64,000 bases of DNA from Apteryx mantelli (Eukaryota > Chordata > Aves > Apterygiformes > Apterygidae): NCBI RefSeq assembly GCF_036417845.1, contig NC_089979.1:118639415-118703414 (forward strand). Direction: 5' to 3'. The position numbers and the translations under genes were made by a program. Every line of letters starts with the position of its first letter. The stretch's first letter is position 1. Below are positions 47,431 to 61,678 of this stretch, one piece after another. The notes beneath the pieces were generated by a model, which searched no databases, had not been told where the DNA came from, and was given only the letters and a program-made list of their open reading frames with translations.

Positions 47431-50413
47431 CTGTACTACCTGCATTATACACAATGGTTCCTATAGTGACTAGGCTAGTAGAGTTGCAATGTAATTTTCA
47501 ACTCTTATTTTGTTGTCAGTGTCTAACAAATGAAAATTCATTTGGTACTATCCAGAAATACCAAAAAATAGTGTTCAAATCTCCAGCAAGAGAGGTTCCT
47601 TATGTCAATTGAATCCAAATAAGAATTTACAAATTAATTACCTCTCTCAGAAGTAATGCTACAATTTGGGATGGCACAGGTGAATAATCTGCACCTGATG
47701 TGGAATAGTCTGCATCATATCCCATATTCTGACCCTGAATACAAAACCCTATTGTGTTTCTTCAACCATTTGAATGTTTCTCTGGCCTAGGAAAGTTTTG
47801 TGATAGCAAAATACCAGTAGAACTAGGGAGAGGACATCTTGAGTGCACTGCCAAGAGTGTGTTTTTATTAGTTTTTTTTTATTTTAGTAGCCACAAGTCT
47901 GATATAGCCTAAGAAAAATGGAAATGTATTTGCATATTTTGTATCCCAAGATATTTACTGGTGCCTAATCCAGATCTTTGGTATGCACTCTCTATGCAGA
48001 ACAAGCAGATGTCCTCTGCACCAGTCTCAGAAACCATGGTGCGCCCTGCAGGTGCCATGAGGAGGGTGTACACTAAGATAACACTAAGCAGTCCTGCGTT
48101 TGGCAGGTGGCTGTATGTAGATTTTTTTCATTCCAGACCTCTTACCTAATCTTTTCTGTCTTGCTTTTTATTCATTCTTGAGTAGATGAGAAAATTTTCA
48201 CTCTCTCTTATGCTGTCTCTCACCTCTTGTTAATTTTCTCAAGCTCTTACCTCTCCTAGAAAGGATTTTTCCACTATCTGTAACTGAGGGGGAAAAAAAG
48301 CAAGGACTTGGAAATCACTTGAAAATCAGCTTATTATGATTTCTCTCTTCCTTCAGCTAGCAAGTTTTGCAAATGCTGTATTTCTGCTGGACAGCTTTCA
48401 ACCCTCTAAGGTCCATATATATTTGTCCTGAGATGATATCTACCTCCAGAGAGAAAGTGAAAAGAGAAATGTATAGTCTGTGGCTGATAGCTGGAGAGTA
48501 GCCAACTCTCACTGAAGCTCATGGATAAGATTATGCATATCAAAATACCTAGCCTGTGGAAAATAGAAGTGATTCACTCAGATTTAAACAGCTGTAAGAA
48601 TCAAAGGCTTCAGAAAGCTTTGCATGCCCTTTTGATTCTTCCTATTACAACAGCGTAATGATTACCCCACAGCAATTTAAGCTGCTCTGTTAGTAACAGA
48701 TCCAAGAAAGCCTGATTTCCTATAGATTTGTATCTCTTGTCTCCTCTGCTTTCTCCTGAACATCTCGGCAGAGTTGTGCAAGTGTTGGCTGGGCAGCAGG
48801 CTATACTGCCTGCGCGCAGGACAGCGGCTGGGTTGTGCTCGCCTTTCTTGCGCTGGACATGCTCTGCTGCCTCTCTCCCGTCTCAGCCCAGCCCAGCCCA
48901 GCCCAGCCCTCTCCACCCATCCACATGGCTTCACAGGCTTTGAGACATCTCCTCCTCCATAGATTTCATTGAGATTGTCCACTGGATTCAAAGTAATTAT
49001 GTGGGCACAGACAGATAAGACCACTTCATATCTCACTTTCTTAAAAAAGCAGACTAAGAGAATGCGTCACTGGCCAGCAGCATAAAGCATTTGCATTAAG
49101 AATAAGAACAGCTCTGGGCTGCCAGGAAAGGGAAAGTTATGTATGCATAGAGTCTGAAGTATAAGTACAGGATATACACATAGCTAGGATTTGTTAATAA
49201 ACTGCATGACATTGTATTTTATAATAAAATGGGATTGCACAATTGGGGAGTATCACAAAGGACATCCATCAGGTGTGATAATACAGCATAGGCAAGGACA
49301 TGTTTGTGCTTGCTGACTTCTGAGTGCCTCTGCAAGGGTCTCATTTTCTCTGATGCTCTTTTTTAATGTGAGTATGTTTAACTTAAGGTTTTCAGAAAGA
49401 CTAAGTAACCAAAAATACTTACCATGGAAAAATCAATTATCTAAGTGTTGGAAAATATCAGAATAAACCAGAGAAGCACACATCTGGCATGCACCTCCTT
49501 TCTCTTTATTACATTACTCTAAAGCAAGAAAAACTATAACTTTTTAGGGGAATGGACAAACCAAAATACTTCCCCCTAGCATCACTCAGGGGGATGGATG
49601 AGAAATTTTAGCTGAAACTTTTCCTACTTTCCTTCAGGCAAGCTGTTTTGAAAATTTTAGCCAGAATCATTGAAACTTACCTTATTTAAGTTTTGTAAAA
49701 TAAGTATTTTACAGGAAAATGTGAACAGTAGGCATTACAGCCTGGGCTGGCAATACTGGGGATACAGAGTTATTTATGTAACTACACAGTTGTTAAAAAG
49801 TGCAAACAAGTGTTTAACTGTACATATCTATACTAAATATTTGGGTAAACTTCTGTCTGCCGGACGTCAGGACTGGCTACGGTAGTCCGAGTTTGGAATG
49901 ACCGAATGATGATTGGTGGTCAGGGTGTAGTGGAAATGGTGGCACACCTACACCAGCTTTTTAATGGTAACAATATTGTACATTTTATGTCTTCTTTTTA
50001 GAAGTCATTGAATTATTTCCATGTAGCATTTTTTTAAACAAGAAAAAAGAAAAAACACTTGTAACTTGGAAACCTGCATATTTAGAATGAATGTAAACCT
50101 CTTCAAATGTGTTGCCATTTTGATGTCAACCTATTTTCATCATTATGCAAAACCAAGAGGTTATACCCAAGCTTGCTTCCCTAGTGTAGCCTAAAGGAGA
50201 GCGCTTGCAAATATTCCAGCAAAAAGGCTTTGTAATGTCTTGGGGAAGCAGGTTGGTCTCCGAGGTCTTTTGGATAGCCTGCTGGTTTTTGCAGGCTGTG
50301 GGAGATCTCAGCCTCTGCGTTCCCACAGCCCAGGGCAACCCTGCTGCTGGGAGCCCTGGAAATGACAGGGTACTGGGCTGCCTGGGCTGCGGCGCAGGCT
50401 CTGGGGCGCTTAC
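47431..50413. other. Non-coding sequence
   Basis: Unique DNA with a GC-richer patch at about 48770-48960 that includes a pentanucleotide repeat. No gene is recognised. Confidence 0.55.
48884..48909 (+). repeat. (CAGCC)n pentanucleotide repeat
   Basis: Five uninterrupted copies of CAGCC within a GC-rich patch. Confidence 0.9.
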
Positions 50414-50518
50414 TTGGAGCCGGCTGCCTCCGTCGCGAAGGCTGCCAGCAACTGCCCCAGCGCTTCCTAATTGCAGCACACACCAAGAAAGCTCAAACAC
50501 AAAGGCCTTCCCTTCCAT
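50414..50518 (-). CDS. Candidate first coding exon in CpG-rich DNA
   Basis: On the minus strand an ATG in good context (tccaaATGG) opens exactly 35 codons ending at a strong donor (CTCCAA then gtaagcgcc), phase 0. The peptide is MEGKAFVFELSWCVLQLGSA then GAVAGSLRDGGSRLQ. Its hydrophobic early part could weakly act as a signal or anchor sequence. Nine CpGs cluster in about 50320-50470, against a CpG-poor background, as expected beside a promoter. The frame remains open past the donor, so translation read-through does not discriminate. No downstream partner exon is established and the gene is not recognised. Confidence 0.27.
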
Positions 50519-53500
50519 TTGGAAGAGGATAAAAAGAAAAGTGACTGTTTTAGAAAAGTGACTTTCTGTCTGAGCAGCCTTTTCATATAAGAAAAAGGCT
50601 TTTGGCTCTAACTCCTTGAACGACTAACAGCAGCCTTGTTCTGGTAGCTTTGTGGCTGGTTGCGGTGCTGAGCACCACCAAGGAAAGGAAAACACACAGC
50701 AAAGCTGACAAGGTACCCAAATGCTGATGTGAGGGATTTTGTGGGAGGTTGTATTGTTAGCTGATGAAGCAAAAACAATAGAAAACTCCATCTGGATCAA
50801 ACCCAACTTTAAAACTTGGATGCGAGTGAGAGAGTTTCACTGAAATGGAAGTGGAAAAAATGTGTTTCATGTCTAACAAAACACACTGTTCTCCCCAGAA
50901 ACAGGTTGTTTGTTTTCAGGCACTTGACATCAAGGCAAAGGAAATGAAATACTTTATTTACAGAACTACTTGGGTATGAATGGCCCAGGGGTTTAGGCAC
51001 TCATCCAGGGGCACTAGAAATCAAGATTTAACTCCCTTCTGTGCTGTAGGGGAAAAAGTCCTCAGAATTTGGCAAACTTGAAAGATTTACTTCTTAGAAA
51101 AATGCCTTTGGATATATTTGTTCTTCCATAATCTGTCACTTATACTATGAACCACTATGAAAATTAAACTCTTAACTGTTATTCTAGTGATAGCTTCTGA
51201 TTTGAAAATGAAATTAAAATGATACCTTTGAAAAATGTTAGCAGGAAGGTGTAAACAAGGGCACCTTTCAATGTGTGGTCATGGAGCCTGAAAGCATAGA
51301 ATGAGTGGTCCAAGACCTTAGCATTGTAACTTTTATTACAATAATCCAATTAAAACCAGAACTTGTGAAAGTCTTAATTTCCTGCACAGAAGCCATGGGA
51401 CTGCTTGATAAGCAGAAGCTCTCTCTGAGGAAACCCTGAGGTTCTCTGAGGAACCTTCACTACATGAGGTTTCCCAGGGGAACCACTGAAAAATGTGTTC
51501 ACCTTGATCTTTAGGGGAAATACCAGAGAGTACCAGCACGGTCCAAATCACTAACTAACCAGTGGTGATTTTTAAACCATTATTTAGCACAACATGAGAC
51601 ATGGCATATTTCATGCAATGCTGGGAGTTGATTGTCATTGTAGTGAGGACAAAGAGGAACTTAAGAGTCATTTGTATAATTAAGAAAACACGAAACATTT
51701 AAAAATATTGAACTGGCTAGCCTGTATGTTTATTATCTCTGGGCTCAAGTAATAAAGAAGTCTGCTCTACTTCTGTTCTCTAACTGCAGGAGAAATGGCC
51801 ATCAGTGGACCAAAAGGGCAATAACAGCACTGTTTTCCTATAATAATTTCCTTCATAATTTCAGAGGGGCAGCCAGCACACAGACTGCCCAGGTGGCAAT
51901 GTGTTTACTCCACAAAGAGATCACCAGCTGTGTACCCACATGGTGATCGACTGCCCTGTATAGCCTGGCCAGCCAAGACTCTGCATGGGAGGGTGTCTGC
52001 TGCATAGCTGTGTTTACCACAGATGCTTTCTGAAATTGGATGTGCTCTCTTTACACTCCTGCAGTGAAAGGTTGCTCTCTTTTGGCCGTGGACATGCTGA
52101 AGGACTCTCAGGAGCCCTAGCTGGAATGTACTCTCTGTATACTGACCCAACGGCTTTAAGCAACTCAATCAGGTGAGGTCCTAGTGGGAAACATTCAAGT
52201 AATGCGTGAGCCTTTAGATGCTTGGAGAGATATTCTATTAAGGAAAAAAATCATATGGCTTATTTTGTTTGTGAATGTCTAATGACTGTTTTGATAAACT
52301 TCTGTCAGTCAGCAGAGTGGTCCTGCAATAAGCTGATCATCTGTGAGCATTGAAAAGGATACTTAACAATTTAATGTGCCTGTTTGCACCAGTTTCTCTC
52401 AGCCTTTGATTGTGCCATCCCCTCGCATTGGTCTGCCAGGCATACTCCCAATCTAGCCCTATAATCAGGGGCCTGAAAAGAGTGGCTGCGCTGCATTTCC
52501 ACAGCATATATTATCACAGAACTACTGCATCTCCTGCCTCCAAAACCTGGACTTTACTCTTCCCCATGCCAAGTCAGATAGAAAACCCAAGAGAGGAAAA
52601 GGTCAGCTGCATTGAAAATGTTACAGTCATAAAAATAGGCTGGAAGAGGATTTGCTATTTAAGACAGACACAATTAGAGTGTCTTTCTCCCCTGAGGCTC
52701 AAGTATGTGTGACTTTGCCGGAGGAGCTGGAAAGTGGACGTAGGGCAGTGAACCTGCCAGAGCCCATCCACATCTTTAATGTCATAAGGGTTTTCCCCCC
52801 AGTTTGCAGTCCATCCTGTGTGTTGTTTCAGTAACACTTAGAGGTTCTCTGAAGAGCTTAGCTGCTCCTGGCAACCTAGCTAAATAAAAACACCTTCTCT
52901 TAACTAGAGACAGAGAAGGAAGGATCACTACAGAGCAAATTATTGGGTACATTTCATGGGAAGCACTTGGTGCTCCTAGAGCCTACTGAATACAGCATTC
53001 AGCATGTGACTGGAAAAGTGTAGGTGTGTGTGAGACAGGAAAAAGATTGTGGGGGACCAGTGGAATAAGATATTGCTTTCCTTCCAATTATTTTTATATT
53101 TTACCCATCTGCTGTTTAAGCCAACCTTGTCAATTTGTAAGAGAAAGATCTGCTCTTCAGCAGTATTGCTATGAGTCCCAGTGTTCACAGATCATTAAGG
53201 AATTATCTAGAGAGGAATTATCTGGAGCCCTTTCAGGACTAGGAAAAGCCTCACAACTTTCCGCTTCTTATTCTGTGTGAGAATTCACCAAAGAGTTTCT
53301 AGGGGCAGCCATCCACTCTGACTTCACTGCTAGCTAAAAGGAATGTAGAATATTATACTCTTCAAGTATTATGCTCTAAAAGTTGCTCAGATCTTAGTCG
53401 GGTTAGAAAAATCTAGTAAGTCCTTGCATAGGTAAAATACATATTCTAAATAAGATACAGATATTTTGATGTCTTATTTATACGTATCTCTAGTGCTTTT

Positions 53501-56500
53501 CTTATTTATATTTTGTTTATCTAAGCTGAGTCTGGGTAAGTGCTAGTATATGTTTTTCTATCCCAAGAGCACTGTATTTTGTCATATACTGTGGAAAATG
53601 AAGTTGGAACAAATGATAATATTTTATGTAAAAGTATGAGTTGACATGTAATTTTCTAAAAAGTAACCACCTGTTTCTTAAGAGTATTATAGCAATTATC
53701 TCTGGAGAATTTTTTACTATAAAGACTTTGTCCAGGGTTTAAAGGGTTTGAAAGGGTTTTATAAACAGTCTTTACTGCAGAACTGCATCAAATCTGTGGG
53801 TGAGTTATTGGTTAAGCCCACAGTACAAAAGAGAGTGGAAATATCCAGTGTCAAAGACTGAAAATTTCAAAACAACTTATTTGCCCATTTAAGGAAGGTC
53901 AGCTTCAGAAAAGATTTTGGCTTTTTATCCCACTCTTGGGTAAAGACTTTTTACAGCTTTGTAAATTCTAGAAATCAATAGAATAAATTAAATAAAAAAG
54001 AGCAAAGAAGTGAACAGGTCAATCTTTACTGTGATGCTCTTATCAATACTGCAAGGCTTTCCTGTTCCATCTCTTATTGAGTGTCACTAGGTATAAGTTT
54101 ATATTAATGAAAGATTTCAGGGTTGTTTGTTTGTGCATAGTGATTTCATTATTCCCTCATTAAAGTTTCCAGGTAGAAAATGTTGTTTGGACCATTTAAT
54201 TTAACAGGAATATAATTGCAGGTTTTTCACAGCTAATTTGAAGTTACACTGCATTCCCATCAAATCAGAGAAATTAGAAATGCAAAGCAACATTTCCTTC
54301 TTTTTTCTGCCATTGCAAAATGAGAGAGCAATTTTCTGCAGCAAATGTTGTTGTTCCCGTGTAAATGCCATAAGACCCTGAACATGGAGAGATGTGCATG
54401 GGCATTATGGGAACTGGGGGATATTCATACCAACGAACTTCAGATACCTGGCAAAGACAGCTGACTAATCTGCTCCGGCTCCTCCTGAGGTGTGAGTGGA
54501 GAGACACCAGGTTTACCCCAGGAGCACCTAGATCCTGTGATACAGTCTATAGTGAGGCTATAGGGTGCTGCCACTGGGAATTGCTCTCTGGAAGAGCCCT
54601 CCTCTCTCTTGGTTAGCTATAGGGACGCTTTAGCTACTATGTTATGTGCCTGAATTTGATGTGTGTGTGAGAAGAGCACTCCTTTACACTTTCCCACAAC
54701 TCCCACTGATATACCTGGGGTCTGTTTTGGACACTGTGAGCTGCTCACAACAAGCACCTCGTAGCACTGGAGCCTTGTGCTGCCAGTAGCGTGCTGTGCT
54801 TTTGGAGCTACTATGAAAAGAAAGTTTTCTCCAGATGGGACTACTGTCTAACCAGCTGTAACATGCTGCACATCTGTAACCATTAAACATGAGAGCACTG
54901 TGGACCTAAGACACAGCAGGAGGGAAAAACAACATGAAATCCAAGTCAAATCATGCTGAACATATCTGCCACTTTGCAATGCCTGTCATTGCAAGTCCGT
55001 GAGCAGTCTGTGAGCAGTCCCGTTGAGCTGGACTCTGCAAACTGCCAGGGGAGGCCTGTTTCCAGCAGTAGGGGGAGGCTTTCTTTAATCTTAAAATGGT
55101 CCAGGTAAAGAAGAGCACTTAAGACCCAATTAGCTTCAAACATGTAAGTAATTTACACTTATTTGGCAAGCAATCTACAAAGACATATTGTAACTCAATT
55201 TGAACCTCAGTCTAGGCTTAATTTTAAAGCATTTGTTAGTTGTGCCAGGCTCAGGTATACTGTTTTTGCAAGTAGCATTGTGATTTCCTCCAGGATGATG
55301 AATGTGCACATTCTGTTTTGTTACAGTACCATGTTTGATATCTACCCCTTCATTTCTACCCTTTTGAAAAATAAATGTTTACAATTAATTATTGGTCCAT
55401 TTAAACAGTTGACCTGAGTTAATGTGGCTCACCAGATGTTTGCTTTCTTCCTGTAGCCTTTCTTAGGCATCCACTATGAGCCACTGTTCAGACAGGTTCC
55501 TGGACTAGTCAGAGCTCTGCTCTAACCAGGGTCACAGCTCTTATGCTTTTTTAATGAAGTAAATATTACATTTTAAACTCAGGGCAGTTTGAATTTTTAG
55601 GTTTTGCAGGTTTTTCTAAAAATTGCAAGGTTGAGGTCAAAAAAGCTTCATCTGTCAGCACTTAGAACAGTGAACATAGCATCCTTGCAAACCTGTACTG
55701 GCAAGATGGAGAATATGCTGTTTATTTATCATAAAGTAAAAACCGATTTACAACATAACCTAGGAAAAAGTTACTGCAAAACAACCCTTTTTCTACTGAA
55801 GCCCTTTGGTTAGCTTTTTCAAACCTAGTTGCCTATTTGATTTTAACATGCAGTGAGCTCTCATTGCAGTGTCCGAGCTGGGCCAGACAGTCGCCCTGTG
55901 GCAGCTGTGCTGATGATGATCAGCTCCCAGGGCTGAACCCCACTGCCAGTATACCTTGTTATTCCCCAGGTTGCTCCAGCTGCGCATTCACCCTCAGGAA
56001 AAATCAAGTGCCAGGCTGGCCTACAAAAGCTGTTGCCCTATGTTGGCTGGAGACATGGGGGAAAGCTGTTGGCTGCGGAAGCCCTTATCTTCCTGACTGC
56101 AATGACACACATTAGCAGGCAGCTGGCCGAGTAGTTGGCAACAGCCTGATCCTGGGAGAATGGTGCAACTGCTTGTTGTAGAGCAGATTTACTCCAACAA
56201 ACTAAATGGGAGTGTGCTGTCATTGTGTATTTGGGAAGTGAACCTCTTCCCTTCAGCTGAGAGCTGAACCAGTAAAGGGACAGATCCATCTGAAGGAATG
56301 GGGAGTATTTTAAAGAGGAGGTAGGGAGAAGGATAGAAGTATAAAAGAGTAATTCTTTACAGTCTGGAGAGAGACACCAGTCACCTCCACTGTATTTTGT
56401 GCTTGTGGTTGCACAACATCTAAATAAATCCCTGCACATGACAATGGAAGGTGACTACAGAAAGACATAGATTCCTTTAGGCCAATTTGAGTTTCTGATG

Positions 56501-59500
56501 GCTAATCCAACAGCTCCTCTTTCTTCTTTGCATGGGAGAGCACATACTGTGTCTTTCACATAAGAAAAATAGCATGAGAAATGATGTTGCAAGGCTAAGG
56601 TTTAAGGCCATGGCACAGATGGAAGACATTGTGTCCACTCACACGGCTGATGGCTGGCCTAATACAGCCAAACTTTTAGCTTCTAAGATTTAGAACAGAC
56701 TCAGGTCCACCAAGACTGTGCAAGTCATTTGTTTCCATAGAAACCATACATTAAGCTCTTTTGCATAGTTCCCTGTTAAGTAAGAAAATTAATGGCCTTT
56801 CTGAATAGTGAGCTTTTAGAGTAAGAGACTGATTATTATGTCAGCCTGATATTGCAATGTGAGACTTGAAGTGACCACTTGGTTCCCAGCTCATCAGAGC
56901 TGTTAGGCTTGTCTTCTCTGGCAGAAAACAAGCTTGTACAATGGAAAGCACATGAGAATAAGCCTTGACCCCTAAAAGGCCAGTTCTGGCCACGATCACT
57001 AATTCCCTCCTACAGAAGGAGAAGGGTGGCAGTTCCAGGTAGACCTTAGGACATAAGTTGAATCAATCACAATGATGTATTTCATGCTTGTGCCCTCCAT
57101 GTTTATTGTGTGCAGTCCTTTGAGAAGGTGCATAGGAAGGCCTTGTCCCTACCCTGAAGCTCCCCTCCCACAGCTGTGTACCACTGAGCTGTCTGATCAG
57201 CCCGAAGTGTGGACACTGGTTTGGAGCATGTTGGAAGAGGCACCCGCTGTTACTTCAAACATGACTTCAGAATAGAGGTTATGTGAGCATTTTACAGTTC
57301 AGGGAAAGCAAGGAACTGTAAGTGCTCTAAGACTGAAGCTGTGGTTAAAGCTATTACAGGTGAACACTCAGTTAAAAATTTAGAGAGCCATCTGCATCTA
57401 CTGTTTCATTTAAATATGGAGCACTAACCTCATGTTAGAGTGCTTTTCTGCAGAACATTGTTTGCTGTTCCTGTTTCTTCATAGTTCATTTACTCGACTC
57501 TTAGGCGTTGCTTTGCACACCGGTCTTCCTTGAAATAAGGTGACAGAAACATTCTGAAACATGCTGTAATGGGAGACTTGTTTCGGTCAGCTGATTTAAA
57601 TCTGAATTCACTTGCAGATGGGATATTTGGATTCAAGTTTCCACCTGACCTGGTACAGAAAGTGCCTCACATTGCTAAATCCAGATCTCAGTCTAGATCT
57701 GGTTTTCTATGAAATTCAGGATGATGGAGGAAGTTTGGAGGAAGAAAGGGTGAAAACATTATTTAAGCTTTTTGGGGACAGAAGGAATGCAAGATGTCCA
57801 GGCAGCATAGGAAGCTCTCACTGCTTGTGCCATGTGTCTGCTTTCCATAGGACAATCAGGATTGCTAGCAAAGCACTTTGTGTGAGCAGTAAACTCACAA
57901 GGAAATGCTTATTGGATTTACAGCATCCTTCCAATTAAAGGAACCTATAGTTTTGAGATAAGCAAAGTTAAATGACCAAAATAGCTGGAGTAAAACTTAA
58001 AGCATTGATGCATCTAGCAGGAGAGATTTTCCCAAGGAGAGAGAAAATTTCCATAGGTTTGGGGACATCCCATTCACAAGGAGCTCCTTCTGTGCCCCTG
58101 GGCCTTTATTCTCCTTGTTCACCACTTCTTGAGGAAAAGGGACAGCACAGAGCAAAAGCCTGTGAAAACACCTCCAGATATGCCAGGTGAAGCACCCTCT
58201 CCCTTCTCACCCTGACTTGCTAATCTCTTAGAGCAGCAGCAATGCAGTGGTTTTGAAAGGGGTTTCCCTTGGGCTTCTGCGTGCCCACAGCCATCTGCCC
58301 CTCTGAACATCCTTAGGCATTGGCACAAGACTGTTCTTTCTTTTTCTTTTTGTCTTCTTTTTTGCTGGAGCTATGTTTTAATGTGTGCTTGGGAGAGAAG
58401 AAACACATCTATTTGATTTAAGACTGACAAGTCAGTTCAAGAGCATACTTCTGCACACCCTAGAAGCAAAGTAACATCTGTGTGAGGAACTTTGCCAGTG
58501 TGTCATTGCAAATGTTGCTCCAGGAGAGACGTGAAGGAGGCAGCCTGGGTTGTTTACTGTGTCCTTGGGAGCTAGAGCTGAGAAACCTAAATGCTGGGAA
58601 GTGCCTGGCTGCTCCACATGGCCTGTAAGAGTAGGTGAGAGACAGTGCCTGCTTTGGGACCAAGGAACTCTCTGATGGACAGGCTAAAAGATGAGTTTGG
58701 GGGAGAAAAACATACAAACCACCCCACTGGATGCCTTCTGAACAAAGAGGGTTCTGTCTCCGAAGGAGAGTGGAGAGGAACAGTGCAGATGGCAGCATGA
58801 CAAAAGAGAAATACTGTAGCCGGTACTGTATGCTTAGGTTTTGAGGCACTGAAATTCTCCTTATTATAAAAACGTCTCTGCCTAGATAGAATCAGTCACA
58901 ACTGAACAAGCAGCAGAATGGTGTTCCTGCAGGAAAAATATAACCTGTGGGTGGTTGAGCTTCTCTGAAGGAGTGGAGGAGGGAAAGGGAAATTTATAAA
59001 GGTATGACTCGGGAGAGAGATAAAAGGGACGTATGTTCCTGCAGCAAAAATAAACTATATAATAGATTAAACTGGGAATTTATGGTCACAGTTTTAGGGA
59101 AAGTATGTTCAATAATATTTGATTATTAAAATGTCTGTGAGTAACAACAAGAAGTTTATCAAGGAAAAGTGCAAAGCAAGAAGCAAATGTAGCTAGAGAA
59201 AAATGTGATGCTGAAGGCATTTTGGCTAAGAATTGTTTCTAGAAAGGCTTTCCGTTCTTTGTGCTTATGTAAAATGGACAAATAGCACTGGTTTCAGCAC
59301 TGGATAATTTTATTTCCTTTACCAGATCCATTATGGTACTGGCTTGTGGTGAAAAAATAATGTCAATGAGCAAAATAATGTTTCATCCCATAAATAGAAG
59401 CTGACTGCGTTGAGGACACTGCATTCATTTACTTTGTTCTCAGCTGATGTTTGAAGTTTTCAGAGGTGAAAGGAATCCCTGTCCTATTACAACAGGATGT

Positions 59501-59739
59501 GGAGATGAATTTTTTTTCCCAGGGATAATTACATTTCTCTGAATATTTTTTTGGAATTGTCATTTTATTTTGGTAGTTTGAGGGGCGGGGAAGGATGGGG
59601 GCTGTTCATTAGAATTAGTACAGACACATCTCAAGTGTCTTTGTACATTTCCTGTAAAGCTCTATAGAAATACTCCTTTTTCTAAGCTCTGATAACAATA
59701 GACTAATCAACGTTAGGAATCATTCATTTCCTATTCCAG
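50519..59739. other. Non-coding sequence
   Basis: Nine kilobases of unique, mostly AT-rich DNA. A possible old tRNA-derived SINE relic lies at about 50975-51045. No coding frame, RNA gene or clear mobile element was recognised; the 133-codon minus frame at 56038-56439 is not protein-like. Confidence 0.5.
50975..51045 (+). repeat. Possible ancient tRNA-derived SINE relic
   Basis: The words ggggtttaggcactcatcc and gatttaactcccttctgtgc sit in the order of an old amniote SINE head (…agcactcacctgg…ggttcaagtccctgctctgcc…), with a decayed B box. Confidence 0.3.
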
Positions 59740-59795
59740 CTGGCATCTACTGTTCTCCAGTACTGCGAAATGTGATTCATTTTAACATGAGGCAG
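59740..59795 (+). CDS. Candidate 56-bp coding exon, unknown gene
   Basis: The acceptor is good (cattcatttcctattccag) and the donor near-consensus (AGGCAG then gtaagg). Only one frame is open: two bases, then 18 codons GIYCSPVLRNVIHFNMRQ, ending in phase 0. The length is short, and the phase does not fit the next candidate at 61679. Unassigned. Confidence 0.25.
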
Positions 59796-61678
59796 GTAAG
59801 GAGACTTCCTTTCTTTCTTCCAGGGCTGTGTATTGCACCTGAGTAGAAAAGGTCTCCTTTACCTAAACTAGCTTAATTCCACTAATACCCTGCACCTATC
59901 CATGGGTAAGGAAGGCATCAGGCCTATATAACACACTATATGTCTTTTTTTGTTAGTTTACTAAAGAACTGAACACAAAACACAACCTAGAGAGGGCCCA
60001 GCAAAATATAATTACTCTTAAAGCAAGAACATAATTATTATACAACCATGTCAGTCCTGCTTATTACTTTCAGAAAGTTTGATTGTTTTTGGATTCCAAA
60101 TGCCTGGTCATCATTTTTTTGCAACCAAATCTAAAATAAGCAAAAAATTGCTTAGTAAGATAATGTCTACTACTTTTAAAAAGTAACATCACATAAAGAA
60201 ACCTGAAAACCATTAAAACAAACCCAACTTTGGAGCTGGATGTGGTATGCAGGTAGGCCAATTTCAGTGCTGTGTAAATTGGTGCAGGACTGCCCAAGTC
60301 CTGGAAAGAATATTGCTGTTGATCTCTTCAGTGCATGCACTGGTAGGAGTTTTTCAGTAAACTAGTTCTTATTTTATAGCCTAGAATTCAGGTGCTGAAA
60401 TCAAAATTTCCTTTATAGTAGAATCCACTGGTGACTATTAGGAATTACTGAATCTGGTGTGTATTTTTTAAGTAACACCCTTAATTTCCTGGGTGTATTT
60501 CTCATTTTTAGTATGCATTAGTTGAGTGCTTGGTAACTGGCATATTTTGCATTTTCCACTGATGTATTTTCATTGCAAAATAAATATCTAAATAGAATGT
60601 TATTGAATTCCTATCACAACAATTGTCTGTCTGTTAATCCCAATAAGAAATTTAATTGGCCTTGTACAGCCTTCTACTAACCCTTGATAAAAACTTAATT
60701 AAATGGATGGGATATCATCTCCATATAATTGTGAGTGCCTTTTCCTTAGTAGGCAGAATTGAGAATATAATTTCTTTTCAACAGCCTTTAGAGGGAATAG
60801 GAACAACTCACAACTAATTGCAATTGTCTTGGCAATCCTGATCTTTCTTGCCCAGCCAAGGCTGCAAAAACTGCTGCTGAAGAAAACTGCAGACAAAATG
60901 CATAAATTCTTTGTTAATTGCATGCTTGGTCAGTTGAAAAGTTTGTGTTATTGTGCACTGCCCTATAATTTAAAGAAAGAAGTCAATAAAAACATCAGAA
61001 ATGTATATACTATAGCAGTACCTACAGAAAGCTTAGAAGGATGGTTCAAAAGGGGAAAATGCCCAGCCAAATACTAACACATCCCCACTGTGTTTCCAGA
61101 TCTTAATCTGTCATACATCAAACTGATCTGCAGTAACTGATGATACATTAATTTTTCTATTGCAAATACATCAGGAAACTGTGTAAGTGATTAAGGCAAA
61201 AGCTGTATTTTTTTTTAATTGGAGGAGTGGATTAGATAATGATCCCAAACCATGAAATCCTTGTATTTTGACAGTCACGTAGCAGTGTGCCTTGCCATCC
61301 TAGTTAAATACATACAGTAAATCGTGCGGTGACACTACCAGAATTCAAAGTGCCTACAGAAGCTGCATGTGGGGGAAAGAAATTCGTAGTGTACCTTCCT
61401 GTACCCTTTACAGCACATCTATTTTTAAATCTTCATGGAGAACTTTGCCCTTTCTCTCATCAGAGCATGTATATGTCAGTGTTGCTCATCACTTTTATTT
61501 TCTTCTGACTAGAATAACTTGTAGAAAGAATTCAAGAAGTAAGCAGACAGTAGACATGACAGGTGCACTGTCAGGTTCTGATAGGAAGCAGTTTTAAGCC
61601 ATGCTCTGAAATGGGATTTGTTTTATTTCCTTCTCCCCCTGCTTTCTTTTTTTCTTCTTTCTTTTTTTTTTTTTCCAG
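59796..61678. other. AT-rich, enhancer-like non-coding sequence
   Basis: From about 60480 to 61070 the sequence is AT-rich, complex and full of homeodomain/POU-type words (taattgcaattg, ttaattgcatgc, ttaattaaat). It lacks repeats, consistent with a conserved regulatory element, but conservation is untested. Confidence 0.35.

Noticed and set aside
47222..47473. 83-codon plus frame
   Set aside because: It lies in the CR1 3' non-coding tail.
53735..53760. Repeated agggttt words resembling telomere repeats
   Set aside because: Only three irregular units, not TTAGGG, so not an interstitial telomere.
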